Assembly: GCF_028609805.1 (NCBI RefSeq)
Contig: NZ_CP063189.1
Coordinates: forward strand, 1,364,001 to 1,428,000
Direction: 5' to 3'
Source of the DNA: Corynebacterium massiliense DSM 45435
GTDB taxonomy: Bacteria; Actinomycetota; Actinomycetes; Mycobacteriales; Mycobacteriaceae
Length of the DNA stretch: 64,000 bases
Shown: piece by piece, positions 19,367 through 29,001 of the stretch
How the letters are laid out: every line of letters begins with the position of its first letter
Numbering within the stretch: position 1 is the stretch's first letter
The notes under the pieces: model-generated
Told to the model about the DNA's origin: nothing
Database searches by the model: none
What the model saw: only the letters and a program-made list of their open reading frames with translations
Program-made: the position numbers and the translations under genes

Positions 19367-20098
19367 TTAACGCACTGCGCGGCGGCAAGCGATGAGCCAC
19401 CCGCCTACGAGCGCCACCGCGAGATAGATAAGAAGGATGAGCGCGGCGACTGTGGGCCCGTGCTCGATGCCGGCGGCGCTTTCATTGCCCGTGACGGCGA
19501 CGGCGTTCGCCCCAGGGAGAATCTGAGTGACAAGCCGTCCGGCCTCGCCGGGCAGCGCTGGGGCTGTCGTTTCGATAATCATGTCCTCGATCAGCATGAT
19601 GATGGCCGCGTAGGTGCCGCTGCGCAGGATCCATGCCAGCCCGACTGCGAGAAGGGAGTACAGGGACCACATCACCAGCCATTGCGGGAATTGCGCCTCG
19701 CCGAAGGTCGACATGTCCCACGTCGCTCCCACCGCTGTGGACCCGAGGAAGCCTAAGAGCATGCCCAGCACCGCGGCAGCGAGCTGCGCCAGCGTGATGA
19801 GGATGGCCTGACTGGCGACGATGCGGCCGCGGTTATTGGTGGACAGAAACGACCACGCGATGGTGCCAGCCTTGTGGTCGTTTCCCACCATCATCGCCGA
19901 CGAGAAGATGATGACGAGGCTGGCCAAGGCGCCGGCGTTGGTGAGCCCGACCAGCGGCATGTTGCGGTTGAGCCCATCGGCGGCCAGCAACGCGTCCAAA
20001 ATGGGCGCGGCAGCCATTCCGCCGAGGGTGATGAGCAGGTAGATCCACGTGGATCGAAGCGAGAAGAGTTTGCGTGCCTCACTGAGAAAAATGTGCAT
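19367..20098 (-). CDS. ABC transporter permease
   Basis: A 243-residue integral membrane protein with about six helices. The N-terminal MHIFLSEARKLFSLRSTWIY is a typical start of ABC-2 type permeases. It pairs with the ATPase immediately upstream (21-bp gap). Substrate unknown; with the adjacent LuxR-type two-component system, export of a peptide or cell-envelope-active compound is plausible but inferred. Confidence 0.8.
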   Translation of the reverse strand: MHIFLSEARKLFSLRSTWIYLLITLGGMAAAPILDALLAADGLNRNMPLVGLTNAGALASLVIIFSSAMMVGNDHKAGTIAWSFLSTNNRGRIVASQAILITLAQLAAAVLGMLLGFLGSTAVGATWDMSTFGEAQFPQWLVMWSLYSLLAVGLAWILRSGTYAAIIMLIEDMIIETTAPALPGEAGRLVTQILPGANAVAVTGNESAAGIEHGPTVAALILLIYLAVALVGGWLIACRRAVR

Positions 20099-20119
20099 TG
20101 CGCCAGGTCCTTGTCTTAT

Positions 20120-21022
20120 TTAGTAGGAGCGGTAGGTGACGTCGTTGGCGGTGGCGCCGAGGAAGGCTTCCTCAAGCGACGGCGCAGTCTTGGTCAGCCC
20201 CGAAAGGCGCAACCCGAGCCGATGGGACAGTTCGGCGATGTCGGCGGGATCCGCCTCCCCCGCCACGACGACGTCGGGCCCCGCGTTCTCCGCAGGAAGG
20301 CCGCGACTTTCCAGTTCGCGCATAAGCGCCGCCGGGTCATCAACGGTGACCTTGATGCGTGCGGCGCCCGAGGCGGAGAGGAACTCCTCCATGGAGCCTT
20401 CCCGGATGAGACGGCCGCGCCCAATGACGACGAGGCGGTCGGCGGTCAGCTGCATTTCCGAAAGCAGGTGGGAGGAGACAAGCACCGCGCGGCCCTCGGC
20501 GGCGAACTCGCGGATGCGGTCGCGCATCCAGTGCACGCCTTCCGGGTCGAGGCCGTTAACGGGCTCATCGAGAAGCAGGTGCTGCGGACCGTTGAGCATC
20601 GCGCACGCCAGGCCCAACCGCTGCTTCATGCCCAGCGAGTATCCGCCGACGCGCTTGCCGGCGACGTGGAGCAGACCAACGCGGTCCAGCGCGGCGTCGA
20701 TGTCGCTGCGGGTCTTTCCCTGCAGCGCGGCCATATACGACAGGTGCGCGCGGCCGGTGCGCCCCGGGTGGTACCAGGTGGCATCGAGAAGCGTGCCCAC
20801 GCAGCTGGAAGGGTTCTTTAACTCCCGGAAATCCACGCCATCGAACTGCGCGCGGCCGGAGGTCGGCATTTCCAGGCCCGTGCACATGCGCATGGTGGTG
20901 GATTTACCGGAACCGTTCGGGCCCAAAAAGCCGGTGACCTGGCCGTCGGGCACCGTGAAACTGAGATCATCAACGGCGGTGTCCGTGCCGTATTTCTTGG
21001 TGAGATTTGAAACTGTGAGCAT
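20120..21022 (-). CDS. ABC transporter ATP-binding protein
   Basis: Drives the permease encoded next to it. The 300 residues show Walker A GPNGSGKST (about 34-42), signature YSLGMKQR (about 134-141) and Walker B HLLLDEPVNGLDPEG (about 152-166). The C-terminal 80 residues form the extension seen in YxlF/BcrA-type exporters. ATG at 21022 has only a short AAAAGG upstream. It begins 62 nt after the response regulator stop on the same strand. Confidence 0.9.
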   Translation of the reverse strand: MLTVSNLTKKYGTDTAVDDLSFTVPDGQVTGFLGPNGSGKSTTMRMCTGLEMPTSGRAQFDGVDFRELKNPSSCVGTLLDATWYHPGRTGRAHLSYMAALQGKTRSDIDAALDRVGLLHVAGKRVGGYSLGMKQRLGLACAMLNGPQHLLLDEPVNGLDPEGVHWMRDRIREFAAEGRAVLVSSHLLSEMQLTADRLVVIGRGRLIREGSMEEFLSASGAARIKVTVDDPAALMRELESRGLPAENAGPDVVVAGEADPADIAELSHRLGLRLSGLTKTAPSLEEAFLGATANDVTYRSY

Positions 21023-21084
21023 GCCTTTTAGCGTGCTCTGTGACCTGGGAGTGGCACATCGCCCCCAGAGCTGATTTAGCCCAG

Positions 21085-21879
21085 TCAGCCTTGAGGATGA
21101 GTCAGCAGCTCGTCGACGGATACCACGCCGGTCCGGTACGCGTAGAGCACCGCGTGGACTCGGTCACGGGAGGCGGTTTTGGTCAGGATGTGGCGCACGT
21201 GGGTCTTCACCGTCGCCATGGAGACGAATTCTTCTTCCGCGATGTCGGTATTGGAATACCCCAGCGCGATAAGGCGCAGGATCTCGCACTCCCGCGGGGT
21301 CAGGTCCGCGGACAATGGCTCCGTGACCGGGACGCTGGCCTCTTGGTCCCTTGCGCGCGGGCCGGTATTCGCGCCCTCTGCTGTGGGCTGGCTCTGGCCC
21401 GCGGTGGTAGGCCCACCGGCACGCCCCAGCGCCTCACCGGTGCCCATGCGCTGGAGAAGTTGCGACGTCACGCGGGGCGCCAGCACCGCCTCACCCGAAA
21501 ACACGGTGCGCACGGCGGACAACAAGTCGTCCGGCTCGGCGTCTTTGAGCAGGAACCCGCTGGCGCCGGCAGCGATGGCGCCCTGCACGAAGTCGAAGTC
21601 ATCGAAGGTCGTCAGCATCACCACTTTGACGTCCGAGTCGCGTGCCAGCAGGTCGCGGGTGGCAGAAATCCCGTCCACCCGCGCCATCTGCACGTCCATG
21701 AGGACGATGTCCGCCGGCGGTTTGCCGGGCACCTCGTCGCCGTCGCTTGCCTGCCAGGCCACCGTCATATCGTCCTGGGAGCCGATGAGCATGCCGAACC
21801 CGGCGCGCACCATGGCCTGATCATCGACCAGCCCCACCCGAATAGTCTCTGCTGCCGCGTCGCTGTCTACCTGATCCAT
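21085..21879 (-). CDS. Two-component response regulator, NarL/LuxR family
   Basis: DNA-binding regulator, 264 aa. The receiver domain holds the acidic pair DD (about 19-20), phospho-acceptor D62 in VLMDVQMARVDG and TTF. A C-terminal LuxR helix-turn-helix (LTPRECEILRLIALGYSNTDIAEE, about 196-218) binds DNA. The linker between them is unusually long and Gly/Ser/Pro-rich for this family. The cognate kinase is the gene just upstream (24-nt gap). The ABC transporter downstream is the likely target. Confidence 0.92.
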   Translation of the reverse strand: MDQVDSDAAAETIRVGLVDDQAMVRAGFGMLIGSQDDMTVAWQASDGDEVPGKPPADIVLMDVQMARVDGISATRDLLARDSDVKVVMLTTFDDFDFVQGAIAAGASGFLLKDAEPDDLLSAVRTVFSGEAVLAPRVTSQLLQRMGTGEALGRAGGPTTAGQSQPTAEGANTGPRARDQEASVPVTEPLSADLTPRECEILRLIALGYSNTDIAEEEFVSMATVKTHVRHILTKTASRDRVHAVLYAYRTGVVSVDELLTHPQG

Positions 21880-21903
21880 CCTGTATCGCTTCCGCTCCTG
21901 TGC

Positions 21904-23097
21904 CTACTGTTCCGGGATTTCCACGTAGAGGTGGAAGAAATCCCCGTTGAAGTCGTGCTCAATCCTGCCGCCGCTGGTGGCGACCCGCTCCCGCATGCCG
22001 ATGATGCCGAATCCGCTGCCGATGTCGGTGTTTTTCTCCAGCTGCTGGGCGGGGTTTACCGCGGAGATCTTCAGCGCCCCGTTGTGGCGACTAAGCGAGA
22101 TGGTTCCCCGGCGCGGGTCAGCGTATTTGAGCATGTTGGTCAGCATTTCCTGGATAACCCGGTACACGGTGAACTGGTAGAGCTCATCCGCCTGGGCGGG
22201 AAGGTGCTCCAGCCCGACAACGGTGAGGTCCAGCCCGGACCGGCGGGCCTCGTGGAAAAGGCCCTCGATATCCGCGGTGCCCGGCGCCGAGCGAGTCTGC
22301 CTGCCCTCCTCATCGCGCAGCACCGACAGCAGCCCGCGCATCTGCCGCAGGGAATCGCGGGTCGACGTCGAAATGGTCTCCAGCGCCTCGGCGGCGGCCT
22401 CGGGATTTTTCTTGGCGGCGAAACGTGCGCCATCGGCAAGCGCCATCGTTCCCGCCAGGTTGTGGGCCACGATGTCGTGCATTTCCCGGGCGATGCGGTT
22501 GCGCTCGATGGCACCGGCCATCTCGGCCTTTTGGGTGAGGATCATTCGTTCCTCCCGCCGCTTCCGGTTGCCGGTGCCGAGCATGTAGAAAAAGCCAAGC
22601 ATGAGCCACGCACTGACCACGAACGCGGCGGTTTGGGTAAACAGGGGCACTTCGCCGTCGTTTAAATCCGCGGCGCTCAATGCATTGGCCACCCCGGATC
22701 CGCCCAGAATCCACGCGATCCACACCGGGCGCACACGGCGCGGTGAGTGGGCGCCAACTAAGAAGCAGACGTAAGCCACGGCAAACCCATTGACCATGTT
22801 CAGCCGCATCGTCTCCGACCCGATGAACAGCGTCATGACCACCGCGACCGTGAGAATCGAATACTCGCGGAACCGCGGGTGTAGAAGGAACGCCACGGGC
22901 ACGACCACGAGGAGAAGAAATTCCAGGACGTGAGAATAGGTACTGGGGTCTGTCTCCGACAGGCTGTCCACCTGCCCCGATACGGCTAGCGCAACCCACG
23001 GGATGAAGAAGATGCGCAGCGGGTGCCCAATCCAGTCGTCCGGCCACATGTGCCGGAGTCGTCTGAGCGCGTGAATCGCCCTGTTGAGCACAGTCAT
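21904..23097 (-). CDS. Two-component sensor histidine kinase (HisKA_3 type)
   Basis: A membrane kinase of 397 aa. The N-terminal half has about six transmembrane helices (residues 30-180) with very short loops, suggesting sensing within the membrane. The dimerisation/phospho-acceptor helix has REMHDIVAHNL (His about 207), and the ATPase domain has GSGFGIIGMRERV. The ATG at 23097 has a TAGTCT -10 element 8 nt upstream and no ribosome binding site. It diverges from selO and heads the kinase-regulator-ABC-PLDc_N gene set. Confidence 0.92.
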   Translation of the reverse strand: MTVLNRAIHALRRLRHMWPDDWIGHPLRIFFIPWVALAVSGQVDSLSETDPSTYSHVLEFLLLVVVPVAFLLHPRFREYSILTVAVVMTLFIGSETMRLNMVNGFAVAYVCFLVGAHSPRRVRPVWIAWILGGSGVANALSAADLNDGEVPLFTQTAAFVVSAWLMLGFFYMLGTGNRKRREERMILTQKAEMAGAIERNRIAREMHDIVAHNLAGTMALADGARFAAKKNPEAAAEALETISTSTRDSLRQMRGLLSVLRDEEGRQTRSAPGTADIEGLFHEARRSGLDLTVVGLEHLPAQADELYQFTVYRVIQEMLTNMLKYADPRRGTISLSRHNGALKISAVNPAQQLEKNTDIGSGFGIIGMRERVATSGGRIEHDFNGDFFHLYVEIPEQ

Positions 23098-23105
23098 ATC
23101 TTCAA

Positions 23106-23111
23106 AGACTA
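23106..23111 (-). promoter_or_regulatory. -10 element of the histidine kinase operon
   Basis: TAGTCT on the minus strand, 8 nt before the ATG at 23097. No Shine-Dalgarno lies in the gap, so the transcript is predicted to be leaderless. Confidence 0.5.
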
Positions 23112-23183
23112 CAAACTACGCGCAGCGTGGTCGTCATCCTGTGGGTTGAGAAACCGAGGCGCGACCCCGCCGCCTTCGGTTCC

Positions 23184-23189
23184 TACACT
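23184..23189 (+). promoter_or_regulatory. -10 element of selO
   Basis: TACACT, 7 nt before the GTG at 23197. It matches the corynebacterial -10 consensus and decides the selO start. Confidence 0.55.
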
Positions 23190-23196
23190 GAAGCAG

Positions 23197-24633
23197 GTGA
23201 CTTCTACTGGCAGCCTCCCCTTTGCACTGCATTCCGATTTCGCTACCGCTCTCCCCGAGCTGGCCGCCCCGGGCCACGGCGAGCGGCAGCCTGACCCGCA
23301 GGTGGCCCTCCTTAACGAGCCGCTGTGCGAGTTCCTCGGGCTGGACCCCAATTGGTTGCGGTCCGCTCAGGGCGTGCAGTTCCTGCTGGGCAATGCCAAC
23401 CCGGAGGATCAACCTCCGGTGGCCATGGCCTATTCCGGTTTCCAGTTCGGCCAGCTTTCGCCTGTGCTTGGCGATGGCCGCGCATTCCTCCTCGGCGAAA
23501 TCGCTACCTCCGCGGGCCTGCGCGACCTGCACGTCAAAGGTTCTGGGCCGACCGCCTTTTCCCGCCCGGGCAGCGACGGGCGCGGCACGCTGGGCTCGAT
23601 GCTGCGCGAATACGTTGTCAGCCGGAAACTGGCGGAGCTCGGCGTGCCCACCACCGAGCCGCTCGCCGTGGTCTCCACCGGCCGCGCGGTGGTGCGCGAC
23701 CGCGGGCTTCCCGGCGGCGTGGTCGTTCGCGTTGCCGCGAGCCACCTGCGGGTGGGCAGCTTCCACTACGCACAGCTGCACGGCGGCGAAGAGCTCACTG
23801 CCCAACTGGCGGACTACGCCATCGGGCGCCACTTCCCCCAGCTTGCGGATGAAGACGATCCGGCCGCGCGTTACCGCGGGCTGTTCGACTCCGTGATGGA
23901 CGCGCAGATCCCCACCGTCAGCCGCTGGCAGCAACTCGGGTTCATCCACGGCGTCATGAACACGGATAACACCTCAATTTCTGGCGAGACCATTGACTAC
24001 GGCCCGTGCGCCTTCATGGAGGGCTTCGATCCAGACACCGTCTTTTCGTCCATCGACACCCGCGGGCGCTACCGCTACGGCAACCAGCCACTCATCTTGG
24101 GCTGGAACCTCGCACGCCTCGCCGAGTCCCTACTGCCGCTGCTGGGCTCCACCCCGGATGCTGCGCTGGAGTGGGCGCAAAAGGCCATCAATGGCTTTAT
24201 CGACCGCTTCAACGAGCACTACTGGTCCAGCACCGCACGCGACATTCTCGGCATCGACGCGACCGGGCACACCGCACAGGAATGGGTCGACGGCTACTTC
24301 GCGGAACTCCGCTCCGCCGGCACGGACATCACGCTGGCCAACCGCGCGGTCTGGGAGGCGGCTCGCGGCGATGGCACCCGTTTGGACGCTCTGCTCCCCG
24401 CATCCGAGTGGGTGGCGCGCTGGCGCGAGCACACGCCTACTGAGCCCGGCAAGCGCGCGCCTCTTTCCATTCCCCGCAACCGCCCGTTGGACGCGGCACT
24501 CGAGGCGGCCCACGCGGGCGACTTGGGCCCCATTAGGGAAATCGACGCCGCGTCGGTCTACGACTTCCACCCCGAACTCTCCGAACCGGACCCAGACGGA
24601 CTCCAGGGCTTCCGAACATTCTGCGGGACGTAA
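23197..24633 (+). CDS. selO: SelO/YdiU family protein adenylyltransferase (pseudokinase AMPylator)
   Basis: SelO transfers AMP to Ser/Thr/Tyr of proteins involved in redox homeostasis, using a kinase fold with ATP flipped. The 478-aa product shows HVKGSGPTAFSRPGSDGRG (ATP-binding region), LREYVVSRKLAELGVPTT, HGVMNTDNTSISGETIDYGPCAFM (metal-binding DYG) and a C-terminal FRTFCGT with a conserved Cys. The GTG start at 23197 is fixed by a -10 element 7 nt upstream; an open extension to 23023 overlaps the divergent kinase gene. Cytosolic. Confidence 0.9.
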   Translation: MTSTGSLPFALHSDFATALPELAAPGHGERQPDPQVALLNEPLCEFLGLDPNWLRSAQGVQFLLGNANPEDQPPVAMAYSGFQFGQLSPVLGDGRAFLLGEIATSAGLRDLHVKGSGPTAFSRPGSDGRGTLGSMLREYVVSRKLAELGVPTTEPLAVVSTGRAVVRDRGLPGGVVVRVAASHLRVGSFHYAQLHGGEELTAQLADYAIGRHFPQLADEDDPAARYRGLFDSVMDAQIPTVSRWQQLGFIHGVMNTDNTSISGETIDYGPCAFMEGFDPDTVFSSIDTRGRYRYGNQPLILGWNLARLAESLLPLLGSTPDAALEWAQKAINGFIDRFNEHYWSSTARDILGIDATGHTAQEWVDGYFAELRSAGTDITLANRAVWEAARGDGTRLDALLPASEWVARWREHTPTEPGKRAPLSIPRNRPLDAALEAAHAGDLGPIREIDAASVYDFHPELSEPDPDGLQGFRTFCGT

Positions 24634-24651
24634 ATAGAGTTTTCTGGCGTC

Positions 24652-24695
24652 AAAACGGAAAACGCCCGCTGCGCATGCACTGTGCGCGGCGGGCG
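24652..24695 (-). terminator. Rho-independent terminator of mqo
   Basis: A 13-bp perfect inverted repeat (CGCCCGCTGCGCA at 24663-24675 with its complement at 24683-24695). On the minus strand it is followed by TTTT-CCG-TTTT. It lies 12 nt past the mqo stop and would also slow convergent transcription from selO. Confidence 0.85.
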
Positions 24696-24707
24696 GAGAG
24701 CCGAGCT

Positions 24708-26222
24708 CTACTTATCCAACTTCAGCGTCTTCTGGGTGAAGTCCCACAGCTCGTCATAGAGCTTCTTGTCCTTGGCCAGGTTGGTGCCGTAGGACGGGAT
24801 CATCTCGTAGATCTTGTCCGCCCAGTTAATCATGTGCTCGCCGAAGCAGCGCTCCAGAAGCTCCAGCATGATGGACGGGGTAATCGACGCGCCCGGGGAA
24901 GCGCCCAAGACGCCGGCGATGTTGCCCTCCTGGTTGTTGACCAGCGAGGTGCCGAACTCCAGGGAGCCGAAGCGCGGGGCGGCGGTCGGCTTAATCACCT
25001 GCACGCGCTGGCCAGCGATGATGGTCTCCCAGTCCTCCTCGCGGGCGGACGGGACGTACTCCCGCAGGGCATCGACACGCGCGGAGAAGTCCTTGAGCAC
25101 CTCTTCGACCAGGTACTTGGTCAGGCCGAACTCCTGGACGGCAACGCCCAGGTAGGACGGGATGTTGTCCGGGCGGATGGACTTGAACAGGTCGAGGTAG
25201 GAACCCTTCTTCAGGAACTTCGGGCTCCACCCGCCGTACGGGCCGAACATGAGGCCCTTCTTGCCGTCGATAACGCGGGTATCCAGGTGCGGCACGGACA
25301 TCGGCGGGGCACCGACGGACGCCTTGCCGTACACCTTGGCCTCGTGCTGCTGGATGAGCTCCGGGTTGGTGGAACGCAGCCACATGCCAGAGACCGGGAA
25401 ACCGGCGTAGCCGGAGACCTCGCTGAGCCCCGCCTTGCGCAGCAGGTCCAGCGCGTAGCCTCCCGCGCCGACGAAGACGAAGTTCGCCTTAACCACCTGA
25501 ATGTCGCCGGTGTGAACGTTTTTGGTGTAGACCTTCCACTTACCACCGTCGCGCTTGAGATCGATGACCTGGTGGCCGTAGCGCACCTCCGTGCCCGCGG
25601 CCTTGGCGGCGGTCAGGTACTGGCGGGTCAGCGCGCCGAAGTTGACGTCGGTGCCCTCATTGGTCCAGGAGATGGCCACCTTCGGATCACCGAAGTCGCG
25701 ATCCTTCGCCATCAGCGGCAGCTTCTCGGCGAAGGTGGAGGTGTCCTCACTGAAGTTCATCTCCGGGAACATGTGGTTCTCAGAGAGGGCATCGTAACGG
25801 CGCTGCAGGTAATCGACCTGGTCCTCGCCCTGGGCGAAGGAGACGTGCGGAACCGGGTTAATAAACTCCTTCGGGTCCGTCAGGATCCCGTTGTTGAGCT
25901 GGTGGGACCAGAACTGGCGGGAGATCTGGAACTTGGAGTTGATGTTCATCGCCTTGGAGACATCAATCTTGCCGTTCTTCTCCGGCGTGTAGTTCAGCTC
26001 GCACAGCGCGGAGTGGCCGGTACCGGCGTTATTCCACGGGGAGGAAGACTCCTCCGCCGGGGCATCGAGCCGCTCGAAAATCATCTGGCTCCAGCTCGGC
26101 TCGAGCTCACGCAGCATCGCGCCGAGGGTGGCGCTCATGATGCCGGCGCCAACGAGGGCGATATCCACCTCATCAACAACCTGTGCGGATTTCTTCTTCG
26201 ACGACACCTGTTTTAACCCCAT
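24708..26222 (-). CDS. mqo: Malate:quinone oxidoreductase
   Basis: Peripheral membrane FAD enzyme that oxidises malate to oxaloacetate and passes electrons to menaquinone, the main malate-oxidising step in corynebacteria. The 504 residues begin the FAD fold with DIALVGAGIMSATLGAMLRELEP (about 19-41). ERLDAPAEESSSPWNNAGTGHSALCELNYTP is a strong Mqo signature. The N-terminus is basic. The ATG at 26222 lacks a clear Shine-Dalgarno; a GTG five codons in is an alternative. Monocistronic, with a terminator behind it. Confidence 0.96.
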   Translation of the reverse strand: MGLKQVSSKKKSAQVVDEVDIALVGAGIMSATLGAMLRELEPSWSQMIFERLDAPAEESSSPWNNAGTGHSALCELNYTPEKNGKIDVSKAMNINSKFQISRQFWSHQLNNGILTDPKEFINPVPHVSFAQGEDQVDYLQRRYDALSENHMFPEMNFSEDTSTFAEKLPLMAKDRDFGDPKVAISWTNEGTDVNFGALTRQYLTAAKAAGTEVRYGHQVIDLKRDGGKWKVYTKNVHTGDIQVVKANFVFVGAGGYALDLLRKAGLSEVSGYAGFPVSGMWLRSTNPELIQQHEAKVYGKASVGAPPMSVPHLDTRVIDGKKGLMFGPYGGWSPKFLKKGSYLDLFKSIRPDNIPSYLGVAVQEFGLTKYLVEEVLKDFSARVDALREYVPSAREEDWETIIAGQRVQVIKPTAAPRFGSLEFGTSLVNNQEGNIAGVLGASPGASITPSIMLELLERCFGEHMINWADKIYEMIPSYGTNLAKDKKLYDELWDFTQKTLKLDK

Positions 26223-26348
26223 TCGTGAGTAGAGATGAAAAATCGTGCTGCACCAAAGCTTACGCTAGCCTCCCCCGGAATCGTCGAGATGGGGCGTGTG
26301 CCGCCCCACGGTTTGTTGACGCGCCCACCGTGGCCTGGGCCGTGGCAT

Positions 26349-26354
26349 TAAGGT
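26349..26354 (+). promoter_or_regulatory. -10 element of the alpha/beta-hydrolase gene
   Basis: TAAGGT, 7 nt before the ATG at 26362, without a ribosome binding site between. Predicts a leaderless mRNA and excludes the upstream GTG at 26353, which would lie within the promoter. Confidence 0.5.
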
Positions 26355-26361
26355 GTGCACC

Positions 26362-27510
26362 ATGAATTCTGATCCCGGCATGGCGCGCCCTGTATCCGAC
26401 GAGATGGCTGGCGGTACGCCCCACGGCACCACGAACGAGCCCAGTGGCCCTCCGGCCGATTCCGGCTGGGTCCCCGATCGTCTCGGAGAGGGTTTTTATT
26501 GCCGCACCCTCCCGCTGGGTGAGGATCCCGACGGGGAAGGCGAGGTGTGCGCAACGCTGGTGCGCTACGCCCCAGGCCGAAAGCAGGATCCCTCCGCACG
26601 CTCAGACAAACCGGCTGTTTTGTGGGTCCACGGCATGACCGACTACTTCTTTGCCGACCATGTCGCCCGCTACCTCACGGAGGCGGGCTTCGATTTCTAC
26701 GCGGTTGACCTGCGCAAGTGCGGCCGCTCTCACCGCCCGGGCCAGCGCTGGCACTACGCCACCGACATGAGCTTGTACTACCCGGATTTAAACGCCGCTC
26801 TCGACGAGATTGCGGCGCTCGGCCATGACCGCATCGCCCCCCTTGCCCACTCCACCGGTGGGCTCATCGTCGCGTTGTGGATCGACTGGCTGCGTCGCAC
26901 CGACCGTGCGCGCCACCGCCTTATCCCCACCGCGATTTTCAATAGCCCCTGGCTGGACATGATGAAAGTCCCCCGCCCCGTGCTCCGGGCGGCCACCCCG
27001 CTTTTCGATGTCGTCGGGCGCTACTTCCCTACCCTCCCGATCCCGGGCGGTGGACTCAGCGCCTTCGGGCAATCCATCCACCGCGACTACTACGGCGAGT
27101 GGGACTTCGATACCACTCTGAAACCCATCGCCGGCGCGGAAAAGTACGTCGGCTGGGTGCGCGCCATCCTCACCGCGCAGGAACAGATCTGGAACAGGGA
27201 CGTTGATCTGGGTATGCCGTGTCTGACGCTGTGCTCGCTGCGCTCGGAGCTGGGAACGGGCTACCGGCCGACGGTGGATACGGCGGATGCGGTGATTGAT
27301 ACCCACCAAACTCAGCAGCACGCACCGCACCTGTCCGACGCGGCGGACGTCTACATTCTGCTCGGTGCCCGCCACGACGTGTTCCTCTCGCGCCCGGCAG
27401 TGCGGGCGGAGGCGCTCGCGGTGACCGCGCAGTGGCTGCACTCGCACGTCGACGGCGGCGGCAGCCAGAGTCCCGCCACCGCGGATGCCGCGGTCATCGA
27501 CGGCGAATAG
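26362..27510 (+). CDS. Alpha/beta hydrolase (lysophospholipase/monoacylglycerol lipase-like)
   Basis: A 382-residue hydrolase. It has the HGMTDYFF oxyanion segment (about 90), the nucleophile elbow AHSTGG (Ser about 173) and a C-terminal [11 protein letters not shown] with the catalytic His. The architecture resembles serine aminopeptidase S33/lysophospholipases such as PldB. No signal peptide, so the substrate is probably a cytosolic acyl ester; it is unknown. It is encoded upstream of mtr with a 50-bp gap. Confidence 0.82.
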   Translation: MNSDPGMARPVSDEMAGGTPHGTTNEPSGPPADSGWVPDRLGEGFYCRTLPLGEDPDGEGEVCATLVRYAPGRKQDPSARSDKPAVLWVHGMTDYFFADHVARYLTEAGFDFYAVDLRKCGRSHRPGQRWHYATDMSLYYPDLNAALDEIAALGHDRIAPLAHSTGGLIVALWIDWLRRTDRARHRLIPTAIFNSPWLDMMKVPRPVLRAATPLFDVVGRYFPTLPIPGGGLSAFGQSIHRDYYGEWDFDTTLKPIAGAEKYVGWVRAILTAQEQIWNRDVDLGMPCLTLCSLRSELGTGYRPTVDTADAVIDTHQTQQHAPHLSDAADVYILLGARHDVFLSRPAVRAEALAVTAQWLHSHVDGGGSQSPATADAAVIDGE

Positions 27511-27560
27511 CACTGCGCGTACGACGACAATTAGTTAAGGAAGAAAGTAGCCCACTTTTT

Positions 27561-28949
27561 ATGCAGATCGATCAGCACTTTGACCTCATTATTATCGGCA
27601 CTGGATCGGGCAATTCCCTGCCCAGCCCGGAATTCGACGATAAATCCATCGCGATCGTGGAGGAAGGAACGTTCGGCGGCACGTGCCTGAACGTCGGCTG
27701 CATCCCCACCAAGATGTTCGTCTACGCCGCCGAGGCCGCCCAGCACGCGCGGGAGTCGGCCAAGCTCGGCATTGACGCGACGGTCAACAAGGTGGATTGG
27801 CCGGGCATCGTTACGCGCGTGTTCGACGGGCGCATCGACAAGATTGCCCGCGGCGGTGAGGAATACCGGCGCGGTGACGAGACCCCGAACATCACCGTGT
27901 TCGACCGCCACGGCTCGTTCGTCGGCCCCCGCACCATCCGCACCGGCCAGGGTGAGACGGAGGAGATCATTTCCGGCGACCAGGTGGTGCTTGCCGCTGG
28001 GTCGCGCCCGTTCATCCCGCCGGTCATCGCGGAATCCGGTGTGCGGTTCCACACCAACGACGACATCATGCGGCTGAAACACCAACCCGAGCACATCGTC
28101 ATCCTCGGCGGCGGATTCATCGCGATGGAGTTCGCGCACATCTTTGACGGTCTGGGGAGCAAGGTCACGGTGCTCAACCGGTCGGACAAGCTTCTCCGCC
28201 AGCAGGACGAGCTGGTCTCCGATCGTTTCACTGAGCTGGCCAAGAAGCGTTTCGATGTCCGCTTGGGCGTCGACGTCACCGCCGCCGCGCAGGACGGCGA
28301 GACCGTCCGCCTTACCTTGAGCGATGGCTCGAAAGTCGACGGCGATGCCCTACTCGTGGCTACTGGCCGGGTGCCCAACGGCGACCGCCTCGACGCGGAC
28401 GCTGGCGGGGTGCAGCTCGATCGCGCCGGCCGAGTGGTTGTCGACGATTACGGCCGCACCACGGCCGAGGGGGTCTGGGCGCTGGGCGATGTGTCCTCGC
28501 CGTACATGCTCAAGCACGTGGCGAACGCGGAAGCGCGCGCCATCCAGCACAACTTGTTGCACCCAGAGGATCTGCGCGCCTTCCCGCACGACAACGTGCC
28601 GTCGGCGGTGTTCACCGAGCCGCAGGTCGCAACCGTGGGGCTAACGGAGAAGCAGGCGCGCGAGGCCGGTTACGACATCACCGTCAAGGTGCAGGCCTAC
28701 GGCGCGGTTGCGTACGGATGGGCCATGGAGGAAGAAGACGGCTTTGCCAAACTCATCGCCGACAAAAAGAGTGGACGCCTGCTCGGCGCCCACTACATGG
28801 GCCCGCAGGCGTCCACCCTCATCCAGCAGCTCATCACCGTCATGGCGTACGACATTGACGTGCGCGACTTCGCGCAGCGCCAGTACTGGATTCACCCGGC
28901 GCTGCCGGAGCTGACCGAGAACGCGCTACTCGGCCTCGAATTCGACTAG
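27561..28949 (+). CDS. mtr: Mycothione reductase
   Basis: Flavoprotein that uses NADPH to reduce mycothiol disulfide, the low-molecular-weight thiol of Actinobacteria. The 462-aa protein has the FAD-binding [10 protein letters not shown] (about 10-18), the redox-active disulfide [13 protein letters not shown] (Cys about 39 and 44), an NADPH fold near [12 protein letters not shown], and a C-terminal [10 protein letters not shown] with the catalytic His. IGTGSGN, and not GxGPGG, separates mycothione reductases from lipoamide and mercuric reductases. The start at 27561 gives the normal N-terminus; the long upstream extension overlaps the preceding gene. Confidence 0.95.
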   Translation: MQIDQHFDLIIIGTGSGNSLPSPEFDDKSIAIVEEGTFGGTCLNVGCIPTKMFVYAAEAAQHARESAKLGIDATVNKVDWPGIVTRVFDGRIDKIARGGEEYRRGDETPNITVFDRHGSFVGPRTIRTGQGETEEIISGDQVVLAAGSRPFIPPVIAESGVRFHTNDDIMRLKHQPEHIVILGGGFIAMEFAHIFDGLGSKVTVLNRSDKLLRQQDELVSDRFTELAKKRFDVRLGVDVTAAAQDGETVRLTLSDGSKVDGDALLVATGRVPNGDRLDADAGGVQLDRAGRVVVDDYGRTTAEGVWALGDVSSPYMLKHVANAEARAIQHNLLHPEDLRAFPHDNVPSAVFTEPQVATVGLTEKQAREAGYDITVKVQAYGAVAYGWAMEEEDGFAKLIADKKSGRLLGAHYMGPQASTLIQQLITVMAYDIDVRDFAQRQYWIHPALPELTENALLGLEFD

Positions 28950-29001
28950 GCCGAATCCGTCTCGGCTAGGGCGAACCCAAATCGACGAGGGCGAATCTCT
29001 A
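28942..29001. repeat. Three 20-bp imperfect tandem repeats between mtr and map
   Basis: Units start at 28942, 28962 and 28982 with exact 20-bp spacing. Their shared core is TCGRCKAGGSCGAAYC. The first covers the mtr stop codon and the last reaches the map stop codon. The third unit forms the left arm of the hairpin at 28984-29016. Confidence 0.7.

Noticed and set aside
21040..22665. 541-codon plus-strand frame opposite the two-component genes
   Set aside because: Spans the response regulator and histidine kinase antisense strand; no recognisable domain and amino-acid composition typical of shadow frames.
24675..26216. 513-codon plus-strand frame opposite mqo
   Set aside because: Shadow of mqo; the mqo strand has strong family motifs and a proper terminator, while this frame has none.
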